A DNA stretch of 64,000 nucleotides from Rhodosorus marinus (GCA_029953675.1 JAMWBK010000009.1:1116001-1180000), one strand, 5' to 3'. Positions 36,848-49,121 are shown, counted from the stretch's first letter. The notes: a model not told the origin generated them from the sequence alone. Made by a program: numbers and translations.

Positions 36848-38313
36848 GTCCTTTTTGCTCCGTCTGTGTACGAGCTCGTCTTCATGCATACCTCGAGAGT
36901 CTTCATGAGAGATTTCTGGATAATGTCTGAGGCCGCAGGCTCGTCCAGAGCGTAGCGAAGCATCATGCTCGCACTTCGAATCATGGCGATCGGGTTTACG
37001 ATTGGCGAACCCGTTCCATCAGGGTATGCCGTGCTGTTGTAAATATCAGCGGGGCCACAGACATGGAGTCCATCGCGGGAGATCCAGGTTGATGGTGACA
37101 CTCTCAGGGGACCACCAAGCCCGGCCAATATCTATGACGACGTTCAGGGGCGATGGGATCTTACTAGAAATTCCTAGCTCCAGTTCTTGCTTGGACATGT
37201 GGTGTGAAAATGTCTTGGGCTTACCTCTGCGATGAAATCGCCGAACAAGTTAGAAGTTACAATGACGTCGAAGTCTTTCGGACGGAACAGAACCTCGCGA
37301 CAGAAATCATCAAGGAAAAGATCACTGAGCATGATGTCATTTCGCCCTTCGGTTTGCTTGGCGAAGTAAGCGTGCAGAGCGTTCCGCCAAAAGGCGGAGA
37401 CATGAAGCGCATACGCTTTGTCTACGTTTACGACATTACCACTTCGAGCTTCCGCAACTTGGAGAGCAACGTTCGAGATTCTCTCGACCTTCGATCAAGG
37501 AGTTAGAGAATGCCCTAAGAACTGGGATTCGGTGGATGTCCAGAAAACTTCTCAACTGACTAAAATTCTTACCTGGCCACGAGAGTAATGCATCGTAGTC
37601 TCGCCGAAGTCGGCCTAAGGAAGCGAAAAGAAGTATAATGTGAGAATCGCACGTTGATTCCTTCCGTGCCAGCTGAGAAACGGTATGACCTACATTTTCG
37701 TTTAACGATTTTATGTCCTCCCCAGTCAGGGCACCACCGGAAACTTCCCGGACCAGCATCAGGTCCACCCCCTCCACGTGATCATTCTTGAAGCTAGAAA
37801 GGTCCAAAAGCTGAGGATAGACAGTAACGGGTCGCAGCTGGGCAAACAATTCAAATTCATCGCGGAGCTGGACGTGCGCGCTATTTTCGCCTGCCCGAGA
37901 AAGACCTACAATTTGGGCACATACGCTAAATTAGAACCTTTCAAGACGGTTCAAAACGAAACCCTCGCTCTCTCACCTTGTGGGGCACGAAGAACAGCAT
38001 CTGAAGCCTTGCAAGCTTCTACCGATTCCTTCGGCAACAAGTTGTCTCCATTTCCTCCGAACTCCACTTCATCGAACTTAAAATAAAGATCAGCGTATTG
38101 CCCGAGCGCTTCCAAAACACTCTGGGTCATTTCTGCGACCTTTGGGCCGGCTCCATCTCCTTTTAGGATGGCAATCGAGTACGGATCAGATTTCGTCCCC
38201 TTATCAACAGCAATAGCACACCTCGCCGAGCCAGCTCCGCTCCTCAACCCGGCACGCCCAGGACGGGCCAAGCCACCGCCCAAGCTCAATCCGCCAACAA
38301 ACCCAATCATCAT
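36844..38313 (-). CDS. Divergent 3-isopropylmalate dehydrogenase family protein
   Basis: Five exons (37977-38313, 37694-37905, 37573-37614, 37225-37488, 36844-37131) sum to exactly 380 codons plus stop. The first about 45 residues (Gly/Arg/Ala-rich) look like a plastid transit peptide. The body follows the beta-decarboxylating dehydrogenase fold that oxidises 3-isopropylmalate in leucine synthesis: IAILKGDGAGPKV, CKASDAVL, FELFAQLRPVTVYP, LVREVSGG, TMHYSRGQVERI, VNVDKAYALHVSAFWR, FDVIVTSNLFGDFIAE, MIRSASMMLRYAL. Several active-site motifs are altered: the GAVGGP loop after the ASDAVL strand is replaced; GDxxSDE reads GDFIAE, losing the second metal-binding Asp; and EPxHGSAPDIAG, which binds the cofactor, reads CGPADIYNSTAYPDGTG. 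Catalytic activity is therefore doubtful. The last stop codon overlaps the 3' end of the plus-strand unresolved gene. Confidence 0.8.
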
Positions 38314-40939
38314 CTCCTCACCCCTTCAGATCAAAACCACTCCCCTGCACAAAACACCAACGAATCTCTCTACCAATATTCTCTCTATTCACGACTCCAT
38401 CACCCCCAGCCCCAACCCCTAGAACCCTAATCCATACTATATAAGCATTCCGCCAAATTTCATCCCGACCCCCATCGCTCCAACTCGACCATCGTAAACA
38501 GCTGGTCAAGCAGAATATCTCATGGCAACCAATTGCCATCAATTACATTGAAAATATTTCCAGTTTTCAAAATTCCCGGGATTGGCATTCTCGTTTTGCA
38601 TATGTTACCCCTTTTTTTTGCAAGAAGAGATGTAAATTTACGTTTTGTGAAGGCAAATGCCCTGCTGTTTGGGAACACGACATGGATTTTTTTGGCGTTG
38701 TCCTTCTTGCTGTTGATGAGAGGCCTCTGATCAGGTTCAAAACCTTTTGGGAGCGGTGGTTTTCTCTCTTCCAATGTCTCCCTTTGGATGATCCTTCTAA
38801 AGGGAAAGTGGGAACAGCAGAAGGGCCCTCCCCTTCTTCCCCCCCACCCCTCTTGTCTCCTTCACCATGACCACTCCCCGGGAACCGCAGGTTGTTTTTG
38901 CTTTTCAGTAAACGCGCGATGTTGTTCGAGTGCTCGAAGAGGAACGGGATGCCGGGTACACTCTATAGGTCATGTTGCGCTCTGAGAAAAATGAGATATC
39001 GCGATTTCAGAGAACGTGAAGAGAATTGAAATCTGCCTTTGCTCTTTTTAAAAACGGGATTTTTCGCCTTCGTCAACCTGTTTGGTAAATCGCTGGCCTT
39101 CCTGACGCTAACGGCCCCAAGTCTCTCGATGGGCGTCTGAAAAAGGGCTCGGCGTCCCTTCCGCGTGATATGCAATCAATTCGGTGGCAATCTCAATCAA
39201 TTTGAGATTTTGATGCTGATTATTGGACGAACGTTGAGTTCTGGACCAATAAGGAATGTGGTTTAATAAAATAAATGGATTACAATTTTTCACTCAGAAG
39301 GTTGGAAAAAAATTTTTTTTTTGGTCCCTTTGTTCATATACCCGCGGAACATGTTGGGCGAGATTTTCGGGCAGATCGAGGAATCGGTGTTTTTTGGGAG
39401 TGGTGATCTTTTGGTTGAGATTCGCTTTTGATCCGATCGTGTGAATGGGCCCTGAGAGCTAGGCTAACTGTCAGAGTGTAACACGGCTCAGCGCCCCTGC
39501 GCGATCGCTCCTTGGTTCTGTGACCTCGTAGTGCGAAGTATCTGCGAGAGGGTACCAGGGAATCTGTTGCCCGGTTACTTTTCAGCACCAGAGCACAGAT
39601 CTCTTTACGCTATCCTCGTAACAGATAAAGCGCACCTCGCGCGGTGGATCATCATCATTGCCATCAGTTGAGCAGAAAGGCTTCGCCGGCCCTGTTCGTT
39701 TGGAGGATATTGGAAATGTTGCGAACACTCCATGAGAGATGTATGGTCTCGAAGCAAGAGATAGATCTAATGGGCGCGAGCGAATGAAACGATTGGATGA
39801 TCGTTCCTGCAAAACAAGAGCACCGCGCCGTTGCTCCCGTCTTGACCGACACTGACGTTTCATCTACTTTCACCGGTTTGATCTACATCATCCAACAAGC
39901 GAGCAAACTTGCCATGCTTCTCTCATGGGATATCCAGCATCGTCCTGGGTTGTTTTTCCGAGTTTCTAATCGCGAGTCGTTTCTTGCATAGCCTACGCAG
40001 GCTAACTGCTGCTCCCAAACCCCCCGCAATCCAACCCACACATCGTCCCTCCATCACGATGAATCGAAGCAGCCCCTATAACAACGAATCTCCGCACGCT
40101 CTTCATACATACATACGGATACGACTCATGACCTTCGACCACCGCCTCAAACCCGAAGGTATCTTCCAGGATGAACCGCAAGCTCAAAACCAAACCTCAG
40201 GATAGAGACTGCTCTACACCCATCGTTGAACGCGAACGCCAAACTGGCAGAGGCAGGAAGTATCCTTTAGTGTCTGCACTCCACCACAACGCCCCGTGCC
40301 TACCGCGCTCTTCACCCAGTCCACCCGAAGCCCCCGTTGCCGATTCCCACGTTAAAATACCAATCCATACGAACGCTCGCAAATGCATCCTTTTTTTCAC
40401 TTCTTCAAAAAATCTTTTCTTAGATAAATTTCATACTCTGCAATCTATTCTGATTCCTATACCAAAAATATGACTTAAACTTCGGAATAAATATGGGTAT
40501 GGGATCATCATTGGCCATGTCCAGATCTGAGATTCAAAATATTCCAGATTAAGAAATATTATATTACAAAAACAAAATACTAAATATATATAGAATATAT
40601 ATCTATTTTAAGTATGGTAGGTCTTAAATAATGTCGATGATGGGTAGAGTAAAAAAAGGGGGTATGTGCTCTACTTTTTTGGAAATATTTAGTTGGTCAG
40701 AAGTAATATTGGTCTAATTTTTTTGAGGGAACGACGGCGGCGTGGCTTCAACGCAAAACCTTTGAGGAGGGTGTGAAAATTTTCTTCCGACAGGGTGTTA
40801 GGAGAGGGATTGGTAGTTTCGTTTTCGGGAGGGCTTGAAGGGGAAGGGTGGCAGTGGTGTAAGGAATTTTGAGTGTGGTGGCCGGTGCATATTTGTGGTG
40901 TTTGGTTAGGGGGGAAGTTGTAAAAATTAGGAAGGGGAC
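38314..40939. other. Gene-poor region upstream of the IPMDH-like and uL24 genes
   Basis: The first 170 bases are C-rich on the plus strand (promoter side of the minus-strand dehydrogenase gene); the last 250 are G/T-rich (promoter side of uL24). In between, minus-strand pieces at about 39590-39990 and 40002-40193 (RFILEDTFGFEAVV..., EKHGKFARLLDDVDQ) look coding-like but could not be joined or named. An 8-bp hairpin (aatctcaa/ttgagatt) lies at about 39191. AT-rich DNA fills about 40480-40640. Confidence 0.4.
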
Positions 40940-41566
40940 ATGAAGAGGTCAAGTACGGTTTCGTCGTCTCGCCGTAAGAGCAGGAAGGCGCATTTTACTG
41001 CGCCTTCAAGCGTGAGGCGGAAGATCATGAGCGCGGGGCTCTCCTCGGAGCTGCGGAGCAAGTATAACGTAGGTTTGAAGAAGGGTTTCTGGTGGTTATT
41101 GTTCGATTTGTTGTGAGTTCGTAGTGGATTGGTTAGCGCTGACACGCGTTATTCCTTCGTGTTCTGTTTGTATAGTGCCGCTCCCTGCCGATTAGAAAGG
41201 ACGATGAGGTTATGATCGTCAGAGGTCTCTACAAGAATAGAGAGGGGAAGGTTATCACGTGCTACAGAAAGAAATACTGTATCTATGTTGACAACGTTGT
41301 TAGGGAGAAGGCAACTAGTAAGTTGATGAGCTTCGTGTGACCATGAAATGGAGGCGAGGATTGAATTCAAGCGTGTTCTAACCCTTGCTTCTGCATTGCG
41401 TTTTTCAGGTGCGAAAGTGAATGTTCCTATCCATCCTTCAAACTGTGTTATTATGAAGCTGAAGCTTGACAAGGACAGAAAAGCACTGCTTGAGCGAAAG
41501 GATAGATCCAAGGAAATCAAGGGCAAGTTCACAGAAGAGGAGGTTGCCATGGCCGACGTGGATTAG
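40940..41566 (+). CDS. RPL26: Large-subunit ribosomal protein uL24 (L26e)
   Basis: uL24 is a core protein of the cytosolic 60S subunit near the tunnel exit. Three exons (40940-41068, 41176-41317, 41409-41566) join in phase and give 142 residues, the normal length for eukaryotic L26. Diagnostic features are the basic N-terminus ([20 protein letters not shown]), then [20 protein letters not shown], the KOW motif [16 protein letters not shown], and [20 protein letters not shown]. The upstream 200 bases are G/T-rich and C-poor on the sense strand, as for other genes in the window. Confidence 0.98.
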
Positions 41567-41764
41567 AGCGGTTATATTTTCTATCAATAAACAATCTTAA
41601 CAAGAACAATGAGGGTGTGCCCAGGTGTGCAAACTGATTGAGAACGAATCATCAAGTGATTTGCTAGCGTTTGTCGCCACGGCGTAGGAAAACCAACTTA
41701 TACCAGAAACTGCCTACCCAGCAACCTCCCATAGTAGTCGAAAGGGATGTTGCCTAATCTTCAC

Positions 41765-42345
41765 TCAACCACGGAGTTCCCCTTGGCCAGACTCATACTT
41801 GCTCCCGAACTCGAATACTCGCCTCGTTTTGCTGTCGACAAAATGACGAGGAACAGCAGCAACCAGTGCCTGAAACAATTGGCATAGTATAGCGCAGCTT
41901 ACGGCGAGCTGTGCGGGTACCCAGGCATCTCCGCTCCGCCATTGATCAGGTCATGTGAGTCCACTTTACTGAACTATGAAACGGGTGAGCTACCCAAAAC
42001 TTCTCTACGCGAGACCCGAAAGCTCTTCGCCGAGCACGCACTGTACCTAAGCCCACGAAAGCGCGCTTTGTAAGGTACAGAGACTTCACCAAACCTCCTT
42101 TGAGCATGAAGGTAGAACGTCGTCAGAGTTTCATTTTTGAAAGTCGAAGCTAACTCTCTGGGCACCGACACAATGCCCCTAAAGCAGACAGCACTTGCTT
42201 CGTTGGAAGCCTTTAGAACATAAGCCTGCACCAAGTAAGTTTCGTGGAGCTGCTTGAAAGAGAGGCCTAGCTGACACAGCGGAGAGAATTGGAGGCTAGT
42301 CCTGGACGCCGTGGTCTCGGAGAAGATTGCCGGTGAGAAGGGCAA
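41765..42345 (-). CDS. Hypothetical 123-residue protein
   Basis: I do not recognise this protein. Two exons (42079-42345 and 41765-41869) join in phase at GEVS-ALVAAV with GT-AG borders, giving 123 residues. The N-terminal exon has a mixed hydrophobic pattern (LSFKQLHETYLVQAYVL) compatible with a globular alpha/beta fold; the C-terminal exon reads PRHFVDSKTRRVFEFGSKY and ends GELRG. There is no signal peptide or membrane segment. Its start is only 88 bases from the methionine aminopeptidase start on the other strand, suggesting a shared bidirectional promoter. Other splice choices in the 200-base intron are possible. Confidence 0.5.
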
Positions 42346-42433
42346 TTGTGGGTGAGGTGCTTGTTTTAGTGTTCTAGGTTTTTTTGTGCTGTCTCAGCAG
42401 TTGAGTTTTGTAAGTAGGAGGTGCGAAGAAGAT

Positions 42434-43994
42434 ATGGTCTTCACCTGCTCAAGCCCTGGATGTGAGAAGGGGGCCAAGCTGAGGTGTCCGACGTGTGTCA
42501 AGTTGTCACTACCGGATGACGGCTCGTATTTCTGTTCTCAGGACTGCTTTAAGAAGTCATGGAAGCTGCACAAATTGCACCATGTGCTGAGTCTGGGGAA
42601 GAACTCTGGTAAACTGCTGGATGATCGTGAGAAACAGAAACTCGCCTTCGCGAACTTTCCTTACACTGGCAAACTACGGGCTGATTACGTGTCGCCCATG
42701 AGCAAGGTACCCGAGCATATTCAGAAGCCAGACTACTACGAGACGGGTATACCGATATCAGAAGAGAGGTCCAAAAGGTAAGAGCAAGTTGCATGTCTTG
42801 GATATGCGCCAACCAGAGAGAGCATTGGTTCTGGGAACGAGAAAGAACTGTCTCAAGCTTTGCTTGTTTGCTTTTGTTAAATGCTCGTCTTCACATTCGT
42901 CACACACAGGGCTAGAGTCATAGTGCAACTTGACGAGGATGAGATAGCGGGTATGAGGAAAGTCTGCAGACTAGCCCGTGAAGTACTTGATATTGCGGGG
43001 CATATGGTCAAGCCTGGGATCACAACTGATGAAATCGACCAGGCAGTGCACAGGGCATGCTTGGAGAGGGATTCGTACCCTAGTCCATTGAATTACTATA
43101 ACTTCCCGAAAAGCGTGTGTACTTCAGTGAACGAGGTCAGGCGTTTTGAGTTTTCGACTTCTCCATGCAAGGGCATCTTCTTGCTCACTGACCGCTTCCG
43201 GCGCTGTCATACACCAATACTTTCTTAGGTTATTTGTCACGGAATCCCAGACGCTAGACCTCTTCAAGACGGTGACATTTTAAATATCGACATCACCTTG
43301 TATCATGGCGGTTTTCACGGAGACCTGAATGAGATGTACGTTGTCGGGAATGTTGACGAAGCTGGGAAGAAGTTGATCAAATCTAGCTATGATGCACTAT
43401 TTGCTGCGATTGAGATGGGTATGAATAGATTTCTTCGAACAGGCCTCTGCTTTCTTCTTTCTGAATGGTCTCCTGACGCAATGCCTGGATTACGCTCAAT
43501 GATATACAGCGAAGCCAGGGACCCTATTTCGCGAGTTTGGAGGGAGAATTGAAAAGGTTGCAAAATCAAACGGACATTCGGTCGTTCGTACGTACTGTGG
43601 ACACGGGATCAATCAATTGTTCCACACCGCCCCAAATGTTCCTCATTATCGCAGGAACAAAGCCGTAGGAATATGTAAACCAGGACAAACATTTACAATA
43701 GAGCCGATGCTCGGCGAAGGTAAGGAGGATGTTCAGCTCCCCCTTTTATTTCAGAGTTCCCTGTTGGTGTGCTTACAGCGACGAACGTCGAAACGACAAG
43801 TCTAATAGCGAATCTCTTCGTGCGCATTTACAGGAACTGGCCGTGACGTAACCTGGCCGGACAACTGGACGGCGGTGACCGAGGACGGAAAGCGGTCTGC
43901 ACAATTTGAACATACCTTGCTAATCACTAAGAGCGGTTGTGAAATACTAACTGCGCGACTCGAGACCTCACCGAAATTCTTCTGGGAGGATTGA
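42434..43994 (+). CDS. METAP1: Methionine aminopeptidase 1
   Basis: MetAP1 removes the initiator Met from nascent proteins on cytosolic ribosomes. Five exons (42434-42777, 42910-43135, 43229-43418, 43510-43719, 43834-43994) sum to 376 codons plus stop. The N-terminus has the type-1 eukaryotic double zinc finger: C-x4-C, CPTC, then [18 protein letters not shown] (RING-like CCCC and MYND-like CCHH). The catalytic pita-bread fold carries all five metal ligands: the two Asp in [14 protein letters not shown], His in YCGHGI, Glu in TIEPM, and Glu in QFEHT. I chose the Met at 42434 because it directly precedes the zinc finger; a Met at 42386 is in frame. Exon 4 starts at [17 protein letters not shown], which restores the family pattern after a 91-base intron. 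Confidence 0.97.
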
Positions 43995-45136
43995 CCAAAT
44001 GGTTAATAAGCCCACACGTAAAGACCCATGATTTTCTCCCCAATTGCAAGTGATCGAGGTTCACCGTGAACAACCAGAAAATCTTATAGGCAGACAGCCT
44101 GCGCCAAGTGATGATTTGGCTGGAACTGGGCATGATGAGTCCGCAACTTGCGAAAGGGTGGACTGAGCTCTTGGGAACTAATTAGGACAATAGGAAACAA
44201 CTAATGCGCAATTTTTATTACCATCAGCTCTTCCCTCCACTAACAAATCGGCTTGGGCACCATCGCGACTTGATATTGTTCAAATTTTGGAGGGGGGGAG
44301 AGGGGGGAAAAAAAACTGTAACCATTCTCTGACATGTCAGTACAGACGCCAGATTGTATTCTTTCCAGCCAATCCATGGGAGAACAGACAGTCTCACCAC
44401 TACTCGGCAACCTAGGCAGCACTCCACCAGAGCAGAACGGGTCCAACCACCAACCCTGAAAAAGACACTCGTCTCACCTTCATTGGTATTGAGAGTGCCA
44501 ATGGGTCTTATAATTTTCTAACGCACTCCCATTGGTCAAAACGAAAAGGTCATTTTCAAATAAAAACATATATCAATCATTTATAATTTTTGGATTGAAC
44601 TGATGATTTATGGGGAAAATTGTTGGGTTGGAAAATTGGCGCGAATGAAGAAGGGGAAGGGATGACCGGGGTCGCATCGGTTTTAGGGGGAGGAGGGAGG
44701 TGGCAGCACGGTCGTCTGTGTGTGTGTGTATGCGGAACTAGGAATGAACTGAGCTGAGCACCTTTTCAGTCTTGTTGATGCTGAGAACGATTTTCGAAAT
44801 AATTTCTGTAGGTTTAGCCTCTGTGGTTTGGATTGGTGTGTGTGTTGTTGCTTGTGTTCGTGTTTTTTTTTCTGTCCCGGGGCTGATCTATGATTTATCT
44901 GGACGGTCTGCCGATCTTGTGGGCTGCGGGGGGTTTATAGCTGGGGATTTTTGAGGGGCTACAGGTGAGGCAGTGGGTGGACCCAGTGGGTGTGCGAGGT
45001 TCTGTTGAGCGGTTGTGGACCATACTTGGATGATCGTATTTGGTAGTGTGTTGTAGAGTTTTGCTTGGTTTGGCACGGATAAAGAGCTGTTGATTCTAGT
45101 TTCCTGCAGGTCCTTCCTCTGGTTGTCGTAAGAGAG
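43995..45136. other. Intergenic region between METAP1 and HOP2
   Basis: No gene was recognised. The first half contains only short frames without family likeness. From about 44640 to 45130 the plus strand is strongly G/T-rich (repeated tgtgtgtg, few C), the pattern seen upstream of plus-strand genes here, and leads into the HOP2 start. Confidence 0.5.
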
Positions 45137-45944
45137 ATGGTGAAAAAGGCGAAAGATGAGGACGTTGTAAACGAGTTTCTCTCCGCGGTACTGTGTCCTG
45201 ATCCCTCTAGGGGTTTCCTCGCCGCTAATTAGACATTATTGCTCAAAAAAGTTGCTTTTCTCCGATCGCTCTTCCCTCCGTAGCAAAATCGCCCGTTCAG
45301 CCTTCAACAGATTGTTGATGGGCTACAGAGCAAGGGATTGAAAAAGACCGCCTGTGAACGTGCTCTGAACGTACTTGTGGAGAACGGCAACGTAACCTTG
45401 AAAGAGTTTGGGAAGGCCAAGATATTCTTGTGCAGACAAGATTCGATTGAAATTCCCGACGAGCAAGAAATGATGCAGATGGACGCGGATATCACGGAGA
45501 AGGCTGAAGAATTGAAGCAGTTGACGAGCAAAAGACAGGAACTCGAAAAGCAGATATCAGCGTTGAACACGGCGATTTCGTTATCGGATGCGATTTCAAA
45601 GTGTGACCAGCTGAATGAGGAAATTGCGGCCTCAAGGAAAAAACTCGACGGCATGGGGCCGGAATCTGAGCAGGTCACAGAGGAAGAAAAAAAAAGCGTT
45701 GAAGACCAATACAAGAAGATGCGGGTATGGCATGTCCCCTAACCCGATCCCAGCTTCACAGGACGAACACTTCGTGCTCAGCCTTTACCTTCCTGCCTTT
45801 TGCTGCAATAACAAGCAGAAAGAATGGACAAGCCGGAAGAGGACTGCTAAGGATATCCTCGATGGAATTTCTGAAGGAAGCGGGAAGAAACCGAAGGAGC
45901 TCGTGGAAGAGATCGGACTCGAAACGGATGAGGAACAGGTTTGA
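45137..45944 (+). CDS. HOP2: Homologous-pairing protein 2 (meiotic recombination)
   Basis: HOP2 (PSMC3IP/TBPIP) pairs with MND1 and helps DMC1/RAD51 invade the homologous chromosome in meiosis. Three exons (45137-45187, 45284-45724, 45819-45944) give 205 residues, close to animal HOP2. The N-terminal winged helix reads NRPFSLQQIVDGLQSKGLKKTACERAL, the usual DNA-binding domain. A long coiled coil follows (MQMDADITEKAEELKQL to KKLDGMGPESEQVTEEEK). The conserved end is KEWTSRKRTAKDILDGI then EEIGLETDEEQ, which matches the family tail almost residue for residue. Its presence implies that the organism has or had meiosis. No MND1 gene is in the window. Confidence 0.94.
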
Positions 45945-46335
45945 CGAGCGAAGAAAGTAAAATGCCTGTTTTCGGTTTCCCGAGTGGTGAGAGTTCGAGC
46001 AAAGCTCACTCAAAGTTTCTGCTTCTAAAACGTGCTACCAGGACTCCGCACTCTCGCAACTTCCAGTTATCGATGAGCCGAACAGACGAAATGGCAGAAA
46101 CCGCCATACCAAGCATGGCAAGGACTAACTGACTACTCGACTCGAGACAAGAAACCTCCTCATGAGGCTAGGCACAGAACGAAAAAAAATGTGCACATTA
46201 TCAAACTTTTATAAGAACAACACATCGAACTGACCACTCACGACCAAAAAACAAAAAGCGATGGAATAAGGCCACAAGCTCAACCCGTATTTCTTGCCGC
46301 AATATCCTTGTCGGAGTAGTTGATACATAAATATT
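45945..46335. other. Short intergenic region between convergent genes
   Basis: HOP2 (+) and FCP1 (-) converge here with 391 bases between stop codons. Nothing else is seen. Confidence 0.6.
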
Positions 46336-48750
46336 TTACATCTCAGCTTTCAGCTTCTCGTTGCCCACCTCAGAGGACCCTATCACCGGATCCGCCCCGG
46401 ACTCTTCCCACTTCCTCTTTCTCAAGCCCGCCTCATCCGCAGCCTCTCGCTGCCCTCTGGTGTCCGCAACATTTTCAGCAGTGGCAACTTTTGTAGTTGT
46501 TTCCGAGGCAGGGCCGGGAAGGCTTCGCTTGCTCTTCCCAATGTCGTACCATTTGAGATATTTCTCGTAGCTCTTGCGCACAGCCTTGCGATAGGAATCT
46601 AGATCGAGCGAGGCAAACTCGGAGCGCAAGGGGAAAGCCTTGTGCTGAAGCTCAGACGCTCGGTGAAAGGTCTCCGCAGTCTCCTCAAGGAAGCTCGGCA
46701 AAACGGAAAACACGCCGTTTCTTCCTCGAGCGGTTTCAGCCTTCTTTGTGGTGGTTCCCCTCTCCGGATGAACGACGAGGTGAGTTATTTGAGGGTTCAA
46801 CTCCATATAGCACTTGGCACCATGCCGCTCAGCCAAAATCCACTGTTCAGTGGATTGCACTACCTCGACCTGTGAGGATGGAGGAAAAATGCCAGTGAAG
46901 GCGAAATGGCACCCTTTCAAGACTTGTAAGCGGACATGGGTAACAATGTGTTTGACGTCAGCCGGCGCCTTCCAGTCGGCTCCGTACGCAACGGGTGCGG
47001 TAGAGTTTGTGGCTGCGAAGTATCGATCATGGATGTCCTCCAGAACTGTAGCGAGCTGTTGCAGGTGGAATCCCTCGTTCCTGTCCGCATTCCACCACTT
47101 CTCTACAAGTTTTATCACATTTGGGTCGATTTCTGTAGTGCGCATGGTCGGACGAAGAGGCGAAGCGCAGTTCTCTTTTGAGTCATGATGAGCAGAATCT
47201 ATGAGAAACTCAGTTCCACTTGGCCGTGAACGATTACCTTCCTTTCCTGACTGAGCAATATCCTGCTCGTTCACAAGCTCTTCGAGGTTGATATCAAGCG
47301 CCTCTGGAGTTTTCTTCTCCGCGGTTGAAGCCTTCGCAGGTTCGGATGCCTCAGGGCAGCTCTTCGTGTCCTCGTGTATGCCTGTCGCCACGTTGAAAGT
47401 TTTCTATTTAGCACGTTTAAGCGCATTTCCTATAGTGTGATGAGCACAGCTAATTGCTCAAGGGAGTCGGCTTCTTCCCATACCTTTTCCAGGAAGCTCA
47501 GAGGGAGAATTCTCCAGATTATGATTCTCCTTTGTACTTGTGGAGTCGTTAGCAGCTTTGGAGGGCACTGGTTTCTCCTCACTGGGAATCGCCTTCTTTT
47601 TCGCCATGCTACCTCCGCCAGTCTCGATTGGCGCTTTTGACGTCCTGTCATAGGCCTCATGCAGGCCTTTGAAGAAATGATACGGCCTGGCCTTGATGAG
47701 ATTTGGCATTCTGCTGGAGCGATCTTCCAACCAGACATCCTCACGATCGTCAACTATCAAAACCATTGTATCGTCGCATGGGAAGACCCTGCGCAGATTC
47801 TTCTGGTTCAAACTGCCCTCTTCAAAATCATCTCTGCTAGTCAGGCGCTCTCCAAACAGGGTCCTCTCCGGGTCAATAATCGCTGCAATCGAATCCGCGT
47901 AAGGCCGGGTACCCATGGTATATATATGCAGCTCAAACTTCTTCTTCATTCGCCTCAGAAAATTGCCGAGACCAGGTCTGAGCTTGACGAAGAAAGACTT
48001 TCCGTCGAGAACGAGCTGGTGGATCCCACTGTGATAGGCCGGAGATAGCATGGGTGTTCCAGGAGTTTTTGGGCTCTGATCGTCCATTATCAGAGCTGCC
48101 TTCGCCCTCGGGTCATCAGTGGCGTGTAGAAGTGTATGGTCTAAATCCAGCACAAGCGAGAGCAATCTTCTGTCTAGCAAATGCCTCGCCTTATCAGTTT
48201 CAGTCCTTCTCGCTTCGTCACGGGATACTACTAGACCAGATTCGTACGCCACATTTACCCTCTGTGCTGAGGGAACGTCCTAATGCCGGCAAACGACACA
48301 AAGTGGTGCAAGTTAGGTACTCGGACAAAAAAGTCAACTCATGTACAGTTGTCTCTACCGGTAAGGGACACGAGTCAGGAGGATACCCTCCATGACGGAA
48401 GATTGCATGTCGTTAAAAGGAAAGAGACGCACCTGTGAGAAATGGACCATGGACAGATCCCTACCGCAGATCGTACAAAGTCCTCCAAATATAACTGCAT
48501 GCGTACAAAACTCTATGCTACAAATGGGTATGTTCTCCTTCACTTCCTCGCCAATTTTTACACCCACACCCACCATCGTTCCACTCCTCGGCGCGAGCAC
48601 ATCGAGCTTGGACGCGTTTGCCTTCTCAACAGTCGCTATTCTCATCCCTTCATCAACATCCTCACCTTCTCGAACCATCCACTTCACGAGTTTCGCACCA
48701 CTTCCGTTTGAAAAAGATGACTTGGGCGCTCTCACCTCAAGCCTCTCCAT
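46336..48750 (-). CDS. FCP1: RNA polymerase II CTD phosphatase FCP1
   Basis: FCP1 removes phosphate from the C-terminal repeats of RNA polymerase II so that the enzyme can be recycled. Three exons (48433-48750, 47484-48279, 46336-47381) join in phase to 719 residues. The N-terminal about 75 residues form a biotinyl/lipoyl-like beta sandwich (KWMVREGEDVDEGMRIATVE, LAPRSGTMVGVGVKIGEEV), a known FCP1 module with no obvious attachment Lys. A CxxC (CTICGRDLS) follows. The phosphatase domain has the acyl-phosphate motif LDLDHTLLHA (nucleophile is the first Asp), then VKLRPGLGNFL, ELHIYTMGTRPYA and the second metal site VLIVDDREDVW. A BRCT domain near residues 520-600 (LKGCHFAFTGIFP to ITHLVVHPE) binds the phosphorylated tail. 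The C-terminus is basic and acidic in blocks. All domains are present and intact. Confidence 0.94.
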
Positions 48751-49121
48751 CTTCTTCCTCCTTCACGAGAAGGAAAAAAAAAAAAAACACCAACGAGGAG
48801 CTATCAAAAAGTCTACAAAAAAAAGTCCAAACGAGAAATAGCAGCAAACAATAAGGAGCGCTGATCTTCACTCCCAAATCAGACAGCCAAAAACGGAAGC
48901 CTCTCTCGCTGTTTGCAAACAGACCTCATCCGTTCCCCCCTCCTCTTCCCAATTCAAAGCCAGACCGTTTCTCCATTTCCCGTCATTTTGCTCAGATACT
49001 ACTTTCCCTTAAACAACCAGAATCCAATACGTTTTATTCCAAATATTACAAATAAACTATCTTTGTTAAACCAGATTCGGGTCTACAAACTAGAATCTGA
49101 CAATCTAAACCCGAATCTGAT

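Noticed and set aside
31372-38313. A DNA-repair gene cluster acting as one unit
   Set aside because: Repair genes are scattered among unrelated housekeeping genes on both strands; proximity alone does not support a functional cluster.
43387-43569. Minus-strand open frame inside METAP1
   Set aside because: It is antisense to METAP1 exons 3 and 4 and the intron between them, which are fixed by the family pattern.
46642-47188. Plus-strand frames across FCP1
   Set aside because: They are shadows of the FCP1 BRCT exon, with no domain of their own.
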